Assembly (NCBI GenBank): GCA_036507855.1 | Contig: DATCIJ010000175.1 | Location: 1 to 31,108, forward strand | Reading direction: 5' to 3' | DNA from: JABWBJ01 sp036507855 | Lineage (GTDB): Bacteria > Gemmatimonadota > Gemmatimonadetes > Gemmatimonadales > Gemmatimonadaceae | DNA: 31,108 nt | Part shown: positions 17,801 to 25,053 of the stretch, one piece after another | Layout of the letters: the number at the start of each line of letters is the position of its first letter | Position numbering within the stretch: position 1 is the first letter of the stretch | Position numbers and translations under genes: made by a program | Notes under the pieces: model-generated | What the model saw: the letters and a program-made list of their open reading frames with translations, nothing else | Databases searched by the model: none | Told to the model about the DNA's origin: nothing

Positions 17801-18096
17801 GAGAACCTCGGCTGCATCTCCCAAGCGGGGCCACCGATTACGAGCGTGGCGGAGCCACCCGTAATCGGCATTGTATAGATGTCGCCCAGGAGGTCGAAGA
17901 CGATCGAGCGGCCGTCAGGCGAGACGTCGAGCGACATGAACGTGCCGGTGGAAGTCTCGAACGTGAGGTCTTTCGCCGTGGCGCGGCGAGCGGACACGTC
18001 CCACTTCGCGGGAACCGTGGGCGTAGCCGACGGCGCCTGTTGCGCACCGAGCGATGTTGCGGCGAAGGTCAGGAGGGCGAGCGCGATGCGTTGCAT
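14842..18096 (-). CDS. Secreted amidohydrolase with N-terminal PD40/TolB-like propeller
   Basis: 1084 aa. The signal peptide ends near SLGAQQ. Residues ~45-640 hold many PD40/WD40-like strands (LDVSPDGRSIVFD, PRFSPDGRRIAIASDRDG, PSWSPDGASIVYA), giving one or two beta-propellers. Residues ~655-1055 form a metal-dependent amidohydrolase (Pfam PF01979): GFVDAHAHIG (H718, H720), a Lys in FSVKSYNQ, GIEHNV, and later GAHGQLHG, with the typical closing SIASGKFADLLVLDRNP. This fusion is common in Acidobacteriota and Gemmatimonadota; imidazolonepropionase- or prolidase-like hydrolysis is plausible but the substrate is unknown. The ATG follows a pyrimidine-rich heptad array by one base and has no Shine-Dalgarno, so leaderless or repeat-influenced initiation is likely. 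Confidence 0.9.
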   Translation of the reverse strand: MQRIALALLTFAATSLGAQQAPSATPTVPAKWDVSARRATAKDLTFETSTGTFMSLDVSPDGRSIVFDLLGDIYTMPITGGSATLVIGGPAWEMQPRFSPDGRRIAIASDRDGLMNLWTMDLHGSDLRQVTREREREVSNPAWTPDGQYIVGRKHFRNTRSVGAGEMWLYHTAGGNGLKLTDRRNWEQNATEPTVSPDGRYVFFSEDVSPGGGFQYNRDPYGVVYVVQRLDRQTGQRRTWLSGAGGSLRPQVSPDGSTIAFVRRVDGKSVLMLSDMESGRERILWDGLDRDQQEAWAIYGTYPGYAWTTDGQRIVISAQGKFWSVELEGGRATPIPFTARVTQVITDAVRFPQQVAPDSFDVKMLRWASVSPDQRRVLYNAVGHLWVKELSSGTPRRLTSATHSELFPSWSPDGASIVYATWSDDSLGAIRIVAADGSSSRVLTRVPGHYIEPRFSTDGRQVVYRRIGGDGLRGNLYNRNTGVYVVPAAGGDARLVTEEGADPRFNRDGTRLFLASGQNARAALISVNLTGGDRRVHLTAENATQFVPSPDEKYVAWVERFNAYVAPLPLTGAGVDIGPSTSDYPVRRISRDAGLYLHWAPDSKRVYWALGPDLFQRDLSATFAFETADTTTVRREPEATGTPIGLKRGFAKPSGKLALTGGTVITMNGNEVIQNATVVVDGNRIVAVGPSGRVTIPADARRIDARGKFIIPGFVDAHAHIGTGSNGIAPKTNWAFLANLAFGVTTMHDPSNNTEMVFSTSEIIKDGEILGPRLFSTGTILYGAEGGAKAITTSYEDALSHLRRMKAVGAFSVKSYNQPRRDARQQIIEAARELQMMVVPEGGSNYANNMTMVLDGHTGIEHNVPVAPLYDDALTLMASSKSGYTPTLIVNYGGLNGEFWWYQHDEVWKNERLRRFTPDAVLDSRARRRAMAADEDYQYLDVSRAVKAYADKGGKVQSGAHGQLHGQGAHWELWMLQQGGMSNHEALKAATVNGAQYLGLDGDIGSIASGKFADLLVLDRNPLVNIRNSTSIRYVMINGRIFDAETMAQTGNHPAPAPRAFWKEGQITAAQVSSDVHGAPIPPP

Positions 18097-18097
18097 G

Positions 18098-18125
18098 AGG
18101 AGACAGGAGACAGGAGACGGGAGTC
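18098..18125. repeat. Heptanucleotide array abutting the amidohydrolase start
   Basis: On the + strand AGGAGAC starts at 18098, 18105 and 18112, followed by the variant GGGAGTC at 18119. In the gene's direction this reads as GTCTCCT units ending one base before the ATG. Confidence 0.85.
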
Positions 18126-18259
18126 AGACGGTTGGTCAACGAGCAGACCTTCAGGGAGGAGCCGTCGTCGGGCCCCGGAAGCTGTGCCTGCCCGGTTTCG
18201 AGAACAAGTCGAACGGTGTCAGGGCGTGCGGGAACTGGGCCGGGGCGATAAGGTCAGCC

Positions 18260-18294
18260 ACTTTGCGCTTTGAGCTTTGCGCTCAGCGCTGTGC
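18260..18294. repeat. Heptanucleotide array at the rhomboid 3' end
   Basis: Five in-phase heptads start at 18260, 18267, 18274, 18281 and 18288 (ACTTTGC, GCTTTGA, GCTTTGC, GCTCAGC, GCTGTGC), ending two bases from the rhomboid stop codon. The units are the reverse complement of the AGCGCAA array at 19231-19251. The rest of the 199-bp gap (18126-18259) holds no gene that I can see. Confidence 0.82.
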
Positions 18295-18295
18295 C

Positions 18296-19066
18296 CTAAC
18301 TCACCGGCGGCGTCTTGTCCTCAGGTGGCGCGAAGTTGGAAAGGAACAGGCGCTCCTGCGCCGTCAGCGCGGACATGCCATGCGCGCTGATCTTGTCCAG
18401 GATCCGGTTGACTTCTTCGCGGTTTACTTCGTGGACCTTGCCCAGGTCGACCTCGGGACGCTTGGTGAACTTCAACTCACGGACGGGCGGGGAAGTGGTG
18501 GCCCGCTTCCGGAACTCCAGTCGTTTGCGATCGAGCCATTTGAGGTAGACGAAGGCACCCGCATAACCGCCCAGATGCGCAAAATGCGCTACGTTGCCTC
18601 CCCCACCCCCCAGTCCGCTCCACAGTGAGAGCACGGTGGTGATGATCACCAGCATCCGCGCCGGAACGGGGATGATCCCCCAGATGTGGATTGGCGCGTC
18701 GGGCCAGAACCAGGCAAAGGCGAGCATGACACCGAAGACTGCCGCGGACGCGCCAAGCACCGCCGCCGAAGGCCCCATGATGAGCGACAGCAACGCGCCC
18801 GAGATGCCGCTGATGAGGTAGAGGGTGAGGAAGTTGCGCGAGCCGAGTCTCTCTTCGACCCGCGGCCCGAAGAAGAACAGCGCGAGCATGTTGAAGGCGA
18901 GGTGCATGACGCCCGCGTGCAGGAACATGTAGGTGACGATCGTCCACGGGCGCACCAGGATAAGGCGCGGCACGAAGATCATCGCCGCCGTCACCCACCC
19001 CACGGTGGTCTGGAGGAAGAAGACGCCGATGTTGGCGAAGAGCAGGATGCGGACGAAGGGAGTCAA
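18296..19066 (-). CDS. Rhomboid family intramembrane serine protease
   Basis: 256 aa from a TTG start at 19066. Six or so transmembrane helices are visible. Family motifs: HAGVMHLAFNM (helix 2 His and Asn), GASAAVFG with catalytic S107, and AHFAHLGGYAGA with catalytic H164. The soluble C-terminal tail (residues ~215-250, VNRILDKISAHGMSALTAQERLFLS) is the helical hairpin common in bacterial rhomboids. An upstream ATG at 19207 would add 47 residues that are plain translation of a heptad array (Pro/Leu/Ala/Ser-rich), so I reject it; the shortened N-terminus MTPFVRILLFANIGVFFL fits the family. No Shine-Dalgarno is visible. The gene is bracketed by inverted heptad arrays. Confidence 0.88.
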   Translation of the reverse strand: MTPFVRILLFANIGVFFLQTTVGWVTAAMIFVPRLILVRPWTIVTYMFLHAGVMHLAFNMLALFFFGPRVEERLGSRNFLTLYLISGISGALLSLIMGPSAAVLGASAAVFGVMLAFAWFWPDAPIHIWGIIPVPARMLVIITTVLSLWSGLGGGGGNVAHFAHLGGYAGAFVYLKWLDRKRLEFRKRATTSPPVRELKFTKRPEVDLGKVHEVNREEVNRILDKISAHGMSALTAQERLFLSNFAPPEDKTPPVS

Positions 19067-19070
19067 TGCA

Positions 19071-19168
19071 GGGCAGAGGGCAGAGGGCAGTGGGCAGCGG
19101 GCAGCGGGCAGAGGGCTGAGGGCTGAGGGCTGAGGGAAGATGGCAGGTTGGAGACGGGAGATGGGAGG
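19071..19168. repeat. Long degenerate heptanucleotide array (GGGCAGA to GGGCTGA)
   Basis: Fourteen consecutive heptads stay in phase from 19071 to 19168: GGGCAGA, GGGCAGA, GGGCAGT, GGGCAGC, GGGCAGC, GGGCAGA, three GGGCTGA, GGGAAGA, then more diverged TGGCAGG, TTGGAGA, CGGGAGA and TGGGAGG. The period survives although the unit drifts. It lies immediately upstream of the rhomboid start and shares its unit with the array at 308-342. Confidence 0.9.
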
Positions 19169-19230
19169 GGAGTCTGGTCCGGTGAGCGGACTGGCCAAAG
19201 CACGCATCGAGGGGCATCCTCAACCCTCTC

Positions 19231-19251
19231 AGCGCAAAGCGCAAAGCGCCG
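19231..19251. repeat. Short AGCGCAA heptad array
   Basis: AGCGCAA, AGCGCAA and AGCGCCG start at 19231, 19238 and 19245. Its reverse complement (TTGCGCT) matches the array at 18260-18294 on the other side of the rhomboid gene. Confidence 0.75.
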
Positions 19252-19286
19252 CCAAGTCAGGACTTCAGCCTTCACGCCTCAATGCC

Positions 19287-19321
19287 GAGTCACGAGTCAC
19301 GAGTCACCAGTCACCAGTCAC
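19287..19321. repeat. GAGTCAC heptad array directly upstream of the zinc protease
   Basis: GAGTCAC starts at 19287, 19294 and 19301; CAGTCAC starts at 19308 and 19315. The array ends 5 bp before the ATG at 19327. Confidence 0.9.
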
Positions 19322-19326
19322 GACCT

Positions 19327-21876
19327 ATGCGTCTCTCCATCATCCGCCTCGCGGCAACACTAACGGTCATTGCGATCGGACAGGTTTCAGCGCAACAGCC
19401 AACAGGCGCCGCGCCCCCACCTGGCACGCAAACGCCCACTCAGGGTGCAGGTCGCGGGGGACCCGTTCGACCCCGACCGTACGCCCAGGTTGTCACGGAG
19501 CGGGCCGTCTCGGACGAAGGCGGGATCACGGTGCACAAAGTCGAGGACCGGTTCCTCTTCGAGGTTCCCGACTCGCTCGTTGGACGAGATTTCCTGCTGG
19601 TAAGCCGCATCGCCGGCGTTCCCGCCAACATCGGCGGCTTCATTTCCGCCGGCAGCTCTGTCGGTGAGCGGCTCGTGCGATGGGAACGGAGTGGGGATCG
19701 CGTTTCACTCCGCAGCATCAGCGTCGGCGCAGTGGCCGACGATTCCCTGCCGATCGCGCTCTCCGTGGCGAGCAACAATGTCGGCGCGATACTGACGACG
19801 TTTCCCGTCCAGGCATACGGTCGCGCCGGCGCGCTCGACAGCGCCACGTACGTCATCGATGTCACGGAATTCTTTGGCGGCGACACGCCAACGCTGAGCG
19901 GACTGAGCGCGGCGCAGCGGCGGACCTACCAGGTTCGTCGCCTGGATCCCGCCCGAAGCTTCGTCACGGCGGTGCGTTCCTTCCCGCTCAACGTCGAGGT
20001 GCGGCACACGCAGACGTTCGATGCCGCCGAGCCGCCGGGTGATCAGCGGAGCGGCGCGCTGTCGCTGGAGATGCGGCAGTCACTGGTGCAATTGCCCAGG
20101 GTTCCAATGCGCCCGCGGCTCGCCGACGCGCGCGCCGGGTTCTCCACCGTCGCTCGCGTGAACTACGGGCTCGACGTGCTGAAGGCGCAGTCCGAGACCT
20201 TCATCCGGCGCTGGCGACTGGAGCCAAAGGACCCCGCGGCGTACGCACGCGGTGAGCTGGTTGAACCCGTGAAGCCGATCGTGTACTACCTCGATCCGGC
20301 CACGCCGGCCAGATGGCGGCCCTACATGCGGCAGGGCATCGAAGACTGGCAGCGCGCGTTCGAGAAGGCGGGCTTCAAGAACGCCATCATCGCGAAGGAT
20401 GCCCCCACTCCAGAGGAGGACCCGGAGTGGGATCCGGAGGACATCCGCTACTCCGTCGTGCGCTGGGCGGCGAGCCTGGTTCGCAACGCGGTCGGCCCCA
20501 GCACGTCGGACCCGCGCAGCGGTGAGATCATCGAAAGCGACATCACCTGGTATCACAATCACATGCGGTCCTATCGCAACCGGCTTCTCATCGAGACCGG
20601 CGCGTCCAACCCGGCAGCACGAACGCTCGACACTCCCGAGGAGTTGATGGGCGAGACGATGCGCAAGGTAGTCACTCATGAAGTGGGCCACGCGTTAGGC
20701 CTGCCGCACAACATGGTGGCATCGAACTCGTTTCCGACTGATTCGCTCCGCAAACCGTCGTTCACGCGTCGCTACGGCGTCTCGGCGACGATCATGGATT
20801 ACGCGCGGCAGAACTATGTCGCGCAGCCCGGCGATGGCCTGGAACCGAGAGATTACATCCGGCGTCTTGGTCCGTTCGACGACTTCATCATCCAATGGGG
20901 TTACCGCGTTCTACCGAACGCGGTAACACCCGAAGCCGAGCGGGCGACGCTGAACAAGTGGCTCACCGAGCAATCGGGGCCAATGCCGTACCGGTACGTC
21001 ACGCAGAACTACTCGGGTGTCGATCCGCGCGCGCAGACCGAGGATCTTGGCGACGATCCCATCAAGTCCAGCACGTACGCGGTCGCCAACCTGAAGCGCG
21101 TGGTGCCCAACCTCGTCACGTGGACCACGAAGAGCGGGGAGAACTTCGAGGAGTTGACGGAGCTGTACGGCGAGACCGTTGGCATGTGGGGACAATACAT
21201 GGGCCACGTGACGACGCTGATCGGCGGGGTGTACGTCGACAACAAGACGGCCGAACAGTCCGGGGCGGTATATCGACCCGTGCCCAAGGCGCAGCAGAAG
21301 GCGGCGCTCGAGTTCCTCACGGAAAACGTGCTGAAGTCGCCGGACTGGCTGGCCCCGGCGTCGATCACCAGCCGGCTGGGGCCGGGCGTTGGTGGCACCT
21401 CACTCGCCAATCGTCAGGCAACCGTGGTCACGGCGCTGCTGAATGCGGGACGGCTCGGCCGGCTCGCCGACAGCGAAGCGCTGGCGGGTGCAGGAGCGTA
21501 CACGGTCGCCGAATACATGGCGGACGTGAAGCGCGCGGTGTGGGGGAGCGGGGCGGCCCCGGTCGAGCTGGACGCGGGGCGCCGCACAATGCACCGGGTG
21601 TATCTCGAGCGGCTGGAGGCGCTGATTTCGCCACCAGCGCCGCCCGCGACGCCACCGGGAGCCGCGCCGGCCGGACCGGCCGCGCCAGCGCGACCGTTCC
21701 TCGCAGCGCCTAACGTGCTGCGGAGTGACTTCCCGGCGCTGGCGCGCTCACAGGTGCGCGCGCTCCGCGATCAGGCCCGTGCCGCCGCCTCCGCTGCTGT
21801 CGCAGGTTCGCTGGCACGGGCACACTGGCAGGACATCGTGGATCGGGCGGATCGGATTCTCGACCCGAGATCGTAA
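19327..21876 (+). CDS. Secreted zinc-dependent metalloprotease (DUF5117/DUF4953-like, metzincin motif)
   Basis: 849 aa from ATG 19327; the ATG at 19282 would only add translated GAGTCAC repeat. The signal peptide is MRLSIIRLAATLTVIAIGQ followed by VSAQQ. The first ~300 residues match the style of the DUF5117/DUF5118 domains that precede this protease type. The catalytic motif THEVGHALGLPHN (H451, E452, H455, H461) is a metzincin-type HExxHxxGxxHN zinc site, followed by a probable Met-turn in ATIMDYARQNY. A Pro/Ala-rich linker lies near residues 765-795. Such large secreted proteases are abundant in Gemmatimonadota, Acidobacteriota and Bacteroidota and are thought to act in extracellular protein digestion. 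No Shine-Dalgarno is visible. It is divergent from the rhomboid gene. Confidence 0.88.
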   Translation: MRLSIIRLAATLTVIAIGQVSAQQPTGAAPPPGTQTPTQGAGRGGPVRPRPYAQVVTERAVSDEGGITVHKVEDRFLFEVPDSLVGRDFLLVSRIAGVPANIGGFISAGSSVGERLVRWERSGDRVSLRSISVGAVADDSLPIALSVASNNVGAILTTFPVQAYGRAGALDSATYVIDVTEFFGGDTPTLSGLSAAQRRTYQVRRLDPARSFVTAVRSFPLNVEVRHTQTFDAAEPPGDQRSGALSLEMRQSLVQLPRVPMRPRLADARAGFSTVARVNYGLDVLKAQSETFIRRWRLEPKDPAAYARGELVEPVKPIVYYLDPATPARWRPYMRQGIEDWQRAFEKAGFKNAIIAKDAPTPEEDPEWDPEDIRYSVVRWAASLVRNAVGPSTSDPRSGEIIESDITWYHNHMRSYRNRLLIETGASNPAARTLDTPEELMGETMRKVVTHEVGHALGLPHNMVASNSFPTDSLRKPSFTRRYGVSATIMDYARQNYVAQPGDGLEPRDYIRRLGPFDDFIIQWGYRVLPNAVTPEAERATLNKWLTEQSGPMPYRYVTQNYSGVDPRAQTEDLGDDPIKSSTYAVANLKRVVPNLVTWTTKSGENFEELTELYGETVGMWGQYMGHVTTLIGGVYVDNKTAEQSGAVYRPVPKAQQKAALEFLTENVLKSPDWLAPASITSRLGPGVGGTSLANRQATVVTALLNAGRLGRLADSEALAGAGAYTVAEYMADVKRAVWGSGAAPVELDAGRRTMHRVYLERLEALISPPAPPATPPGAAPAGPAAPARPFLAAPNVLRSDFPALARSQVRALRDQARAAASAAVAGSLARAHWQDIVDRADRILDPRS

Positions 21877-21939
21877 TTGCGAGGTCGGAGTTGAGGGGAG
21901 GTGGGAATGGCGGGGGCGCTGTCGACCGGCTGAATGCGG

Positions 21940-23124
21940 TCACGCGCCCTCGAGCTCGATCTTCGCGGTGAGGAACTGCAGCAAGTCCTTGAGCGTGAGC
22001 ACGCCGGCCAGGCGGTCCCCGTCCAGCACGACCAGGCGGGATATGCCGGTGCGCCGCATGAGGGACAGGGCCGCGATCGCATCGCTATCAGCTTGCAGGC
22101 TGTTCTGCTCCGTGCAGGGGACGGCAACGTCGCCGACCGTCCGCGCGCCCCATGCCTCGCGCGGGACGGCCCTCACCCGGTCGATAGTCACGCACCCCGC
22201 CAGGCGGCCACCATCGACCACGGGGTACATCTTGTGGTAGTCACGGTAGAAGTAGTCATTGACCAGGGCATCGAGCGTCGTGTCAGTCGACACCGTGCGC
22301 GGGTCGGTCCGCATGAACCGGCGCACCGGCTCTCGCTTCAGCAACTCCTTCACGACAACTTGCTGGTACGACCCCCGCGCCGCCCCGCGAAGGAACATGC
22401 CGATGAGCGCCCACCACATGCCGCCGACGAGGTCCCCAGCGAAGACGGCGAGCACGCCCAGCATGATCATGACGAAGCCGAACGCGGCCCCGACCTGGGA
22501 CGAGGTCCGGGTCGCGGAACGCAGGTCGTTGCGGGAGCGCCAGAGGATGGCGCGCAGCACCCGTCCGCCATCGAGGGGATAGGCGGGGAGCAGGTTGAAG
22601 CCGGCCAGGACGAAGTTCAGGTATCCCAGGAAGGAGAGCACGGCGGTGACCGGCACGGCGAGGCCGGCGGTGAGGCGGCCGAGCCCCAGGAGGCTCGCGC
22701 CGATCACGACGCTGGCGATCGGGCCCGCGATTGCCATTCGCAACTCGGCCTGCGGCGTCGGCGGCTCGTCGCCCATCTGCGCCACGCCACCGAAGATGAA
22801 CAGCGTGATGCCGCGGATCTCCACCCCGTACCTGCGCCCGACCAGCGAGTGCGACAGCTCGTGCAGGATGATCGACCCGAACAACCCGGCGGCGCCGGCC
22901 ACACCCATCACCCAGTACAGGGCCGGGTCCAGGTTCCCGTACTCCGATGGGAAATACCCTACCGCGAGGGACCACGTGATCAGCAGGGCGATGAAGATCC
23001 AGCTGGAGTCGATGGCCAGCTCGAAGCCGAGTATCGATCCCACGCGGTAGCGACGGCCGAAGATCGCGGTGCCCTGTCCGGCGCGAGTGGAGTCGTCCAG
23101 CCTCCTTCCATTGCGGTCAGTCAT
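21940..23124 (-). CDS. Site-2-type M50 metalloprotease with two CBS domains
   Basis: 394 aa. HELSH (H88, E89, H92) in a transmembrane helix and NLLPAYPLDGGR (D185) form the M50 zinc site. Around six transmembrane helices span residues ~40-235. Residues ~250-390 hold two CBS modules (MRTDPRTVSTDTTLDALVND region, then VGDVAV to the end), which in this subgroup bind adenine nucleotides and control the protease. This matches the SpoIVFB/Rip3-like class with C-terminal CBS pairs. Its ATG overlaps the TGA of the upstream ATP-synthase-like ORF (ATGA at 23121-23124), so the two are translationally coupled. The true substrate is unknown; a membrane regulator such as an anti-sigma factor is a usual target. 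Confidence 0.9.
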   Translation of the reverse strand: MTDRNGRRLDDSTRAGQGTAIFGRRYRVGSILGFELAIDSSWIFIALLITWSLAVGYFPSEYGNLDPALYWVMGVAGAAGLFGSIILHELSHSLVGRRYGVEIRGITLFIFGGVAQMGDEPPTPQAELRMAIAGPIASVVIGASLLGLGRLTAGLAVPVTAVLSFLGYLNFVLAGFNLLPAYPLDGGRVLRAILWRSRNDLRSATRTSSQVGAAFGFVMIMLGVLAVFAGDLVGGMWWALIGMFLRGAARGSYQQVVVKELLKREPVRRFMRTDPRTVSTDTTLDALVNDYFYRDYHKMYPVVDGGRLAGCVTIDRVRAVPREAWGARTVGDVAVPCTEQNSLQADSDAIAALSLMRRTGISRLVVLDGDRLAGVLTLKDLLQFLTAKIELEGA

Positions 23125-24500
23125 GACAGTTCATCCCATTGCATGCTTGGCACGGGAAGTCCGAATGAACGCGTCCATGATTGCGCTCGTCCTGCCTCCG
23201 TTGACAGCACCTCGAAGCCGGCGATGACCTCGAGGAGTTCCTGCGTGAGCGACTGCTGGCGGGACTGGTTCACCCGCCGCTGCAGCTCCGAGAGCCGCTC
23301 GTCGATCCGCGATTCGGCCGCCAGCATCGCCGAAAGGCGGCTGGCATTCTCGCTCGCCATCGACTCGGCACAGGCGCGATAGATGTCGCCCGGGTAGGCC
23401 TCGCGTCCCGGCGGGCGGCGAAGGAGCAGCGAGAGCTCGCGATAGGCGCGGGCGTGGCGGGTGAGGTCATCGAAGACGACCAGCACGTCACGCCCCTTCT
23501 CCATGAAGTACTCGCCCATCGTCATGGCCGCGTACGGCGCCACGTACTGTATGCCGGGCGGATCGTCGCCACTAGCTACCACGAGGATGCAGTAGTCGAG
23601 CGAGGCGTGCTCGGCGCCGTTCTCCGTGCTGGCGATGCGCTCCTCGAGTTCGGCGAGGTCGGTGGCCAAAGTGGGCTGGTAGCCGAGCCGCGACGGCAGG
23701 CGGCCCAGCAGTCCGGACACCTCCATGCCGGCCTGCACAAACCGGAAGATGTTGTCGATCAGAAGGAGGACGTCCTGCTGGCGGTCCTCGCGGAAGTATT
23801 CCGCTATGGTGAGAGCCGCGTGTCCCACACGGAACCGGACGCCCGGCGGCTGGTCCATCTGTCCGAAGACAAGCACCGTGTTCTCCATGACGCCGGCCTC
23901 GCGGACCTGACGGTAGAGTTCCTCGGCTTCGCGATTCCGTTCGCCGATGCCGCAGAACATGCTCACGCCTTGATGGCGGCTGATCATGTTCCTGATCAAC
24001 TCCATGATGAGCACGGTCTTGCCCACCCCGGCGCCGCCGAGGAGGCCGGCTTTTCCGCCTCGCTCGAGTGGCGACAGCAGGTCGATCGCCTTCAGTCCGG
24101 TCTCGAGGATCTCGTCGCTGGTGGTCTGCCGGAAGATGGCAACCGGCGTAAAGATGGCCCGCCACTCGGTGGCGGCAATGTCGCCCAGGTCGTCGAGCGG
24201 TTCACCGTGGAGGTTGACCACGCGCCCGAGAAGGGCGTCGCCCACGGGAACGCGGAATGGTTCCCCCTCGTCGGCGATTCGGGCGCCGCGTCCCAGCCCC
24301 TCGGTCATGGACAGGGCGATCCCTCGAACGGTCCACTGATCCAGATGGGCTCGCACCTCGACGAGGTACTTGCCGCCCTCGACGACAAGCTTGTTTCCCA
24401 GGTCGGGCAGTCCGTGAGGGAAACGGGCGTCCACGACGGTGCCGCGCACTCCCACAACTTCGCCGACATGGTGGTCCTGAGTCACAGTGACCGGTCTCAT
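23121..24500 (-). CDS. Chimeric F1 ATP synthase ORF: beta N-terminal + alpha fragment + gamma C-terminus
   Basis: 459 aa from ATG 24500 (GGGGAGG about 6 nt upstream; ATG 24521 lacks a ribosome site). Residues ~10-294 are F1 beta: barrel domain, P-loop GGAGVGKT (155-162), GERNREAEELY (186-196), LLIDNIFRF and GLLGRLPSRLGYQPTLAT, ending at ERIASTENG. Residues ~296-373 are F1 alpha: LDYCILVVASGDDPPG, APYAAMTMGEYF, FDDLTRHARAYRELSLLL, RRPPGREAYPGDI. Residues ~375-432 are the gamma C-terminal helix: ESMASENASRL, then SRQQSLTQELLEVIAGFE. Missing are the beta C-terminal domain, the alpha P-loop and arginine-finger segment, and the gamma N-terminus. The wording is closest to N-ATPase (atp2) subunits, whose operons run beta ... 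alpha, gamma; this looks like that operon collapsed in frame. Canonical F1 function is unlikely. Assembly error is the main alternative. Confidence 0.85.
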   Translation of the reverse strand: MRPVTVTQDHHVGEVVGVRGTVVDARFPHGLPDLGNKLVVEGGKYLVEVRAHLDQWTVRGIALSMTEGLGRGARIADEGEPFRVPVGDALLGRVVNLHGEPLDDLGDIAATEWRAIFTPVAIFRQTTSDEILETGLKAIDLLSPLERGGKAGLLGGAGVGKTVLIMELIRNMISRHQGVSMFCGIGERNREAEELYRQVREAGVMENTVLVFGQMDQPPGVRFRVGHAALTIAEYFREDRQQDVLLLIDNIFRFVQAGMEVSGLLGRLPSRLGYQPTLATDLAELEERIASTENGAEHASLDYCILVVASGDDPPGIQYVAPYAAMTMGEYFMEKGRDVLVVFDDLTRHARAYRELSLLLRRPPGREAYPGDIYRACAESMASENASRLSAMLAAESRIDERLSELQRRVNQSRQQSLTQELLEVIAGFEVLSTEAGRAQSWTRSFGLPVPSMQWDELS

Positions 24501-24725
24501 CGGTGCCTCCCCGCATCTCACCCAAGCGCCAGCCGCGAACCCGCGCCGGCAAGCGCCTTCCCGGAATGTGGTCTACCTCGAGGTCGCCGCCTGGAGTGGC
24601 ACTGGCGGCAACGTACCCATGCCTTGGTGGACCTGCTGTCAGGCGAGCCACCACCGTGTATCCGTGGCACCGTTCACGGTGCTTCCCCCAAGCACGCCGC
24701 AGAAGAGAGGTGGTACTGCGGGGCT
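24501..24725. other. Gene-free spacer with a small hairpin
   Basis: I see no convincing gene between the chimeric ATP-synthase ORF and the broken lipoprotein gene. A perfect 6-bp stem with loop TTCA (GCACCG at 24667-24672, CGGTGC at 24677-24682) is the only clear structure and could be the leader hairpin or terminator of the minus-strand transcript. Confidence 0.5.
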
Positions 24726-24908
24726 TTAATCTGCGTTGAGGAGTCGGACAGTACCAGAAGCCGTTGGTGGACTTGTTTGGAGTGATGCTGGACGTGCCTG
24801 ATGATACGTTGGCGTTTCCGGGCGGCCCTGCGGTCCTGCGGGTCCGTCTGACCCTTCGCAGGATGCGAGGCCGAGGAGAAGTACGGCCAGTGTGGTGGCG
24901 CTGCGCAT
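24726..24908 (-). pseudogene. Truncated collagen-like lipoprotein gene, probable frameshift
   Basis: 60 codons from ATG 24908, supported by AGGGAAG about 5 nt upstream. The product starts with a clear lipoprotein signal (MRSATTLAVLLLGLASC) followed by EGSDGPAGPQG, the start of a collagen-like GPxGPx stretch common in small bacterial lipoproteins. Just after GPQG the frame reads RPETPTYH, whereas the neighbouring frame reads GPPGNANV, the expected continuation. One base missing in the G-run at 24826-24828 would explain this. Beyond NANV the restored frame is not convincingly protein-like, so part of the gene may also be deleted. It is a pseudogene or carries a sequencing error. Confidence 0.5.
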
Positions 24909-25053
24909 GTGAACTTCCCTCACGGTGTGCGATGGTTGAAGAGCGCACCATGTGGGTGAGCGGCCGCCTGCGGCGACCCGAACCGCGGGACGGGAGCGTG
25001 TGTGTAACTGGCTCTTGGGTAGGGTCGCTGAGGTGACGTCAGAGGTATCCGTT

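Noticed and set aside
19067..19207. Extended rhomboid N-terminus
   Set aside because: The added 47 residues are translated heptad repeat; the TTG at 19066 gives the family N-terminus.
21880..21920. G-rich stretch after the zinc protease as another heptad array
   Set aside because: A weak 7-bp rhythm can be imagined, but no unit recurs clearly; at best a decayed array.
21934..23382. Long + strand ORF opposite the M50 and ATP-synthase genes
   Set aside because: It is antisense to clear gene families, and its Arg/Gly/His-rich composition is typical of high-GC shadow frames.
23454..24785. 443-codon + strand ORF opposite the chimeric ATP-synthase gene
   Set aside because: Shadow frame; the minus strand has strong F1 motifs and a ribosome site.
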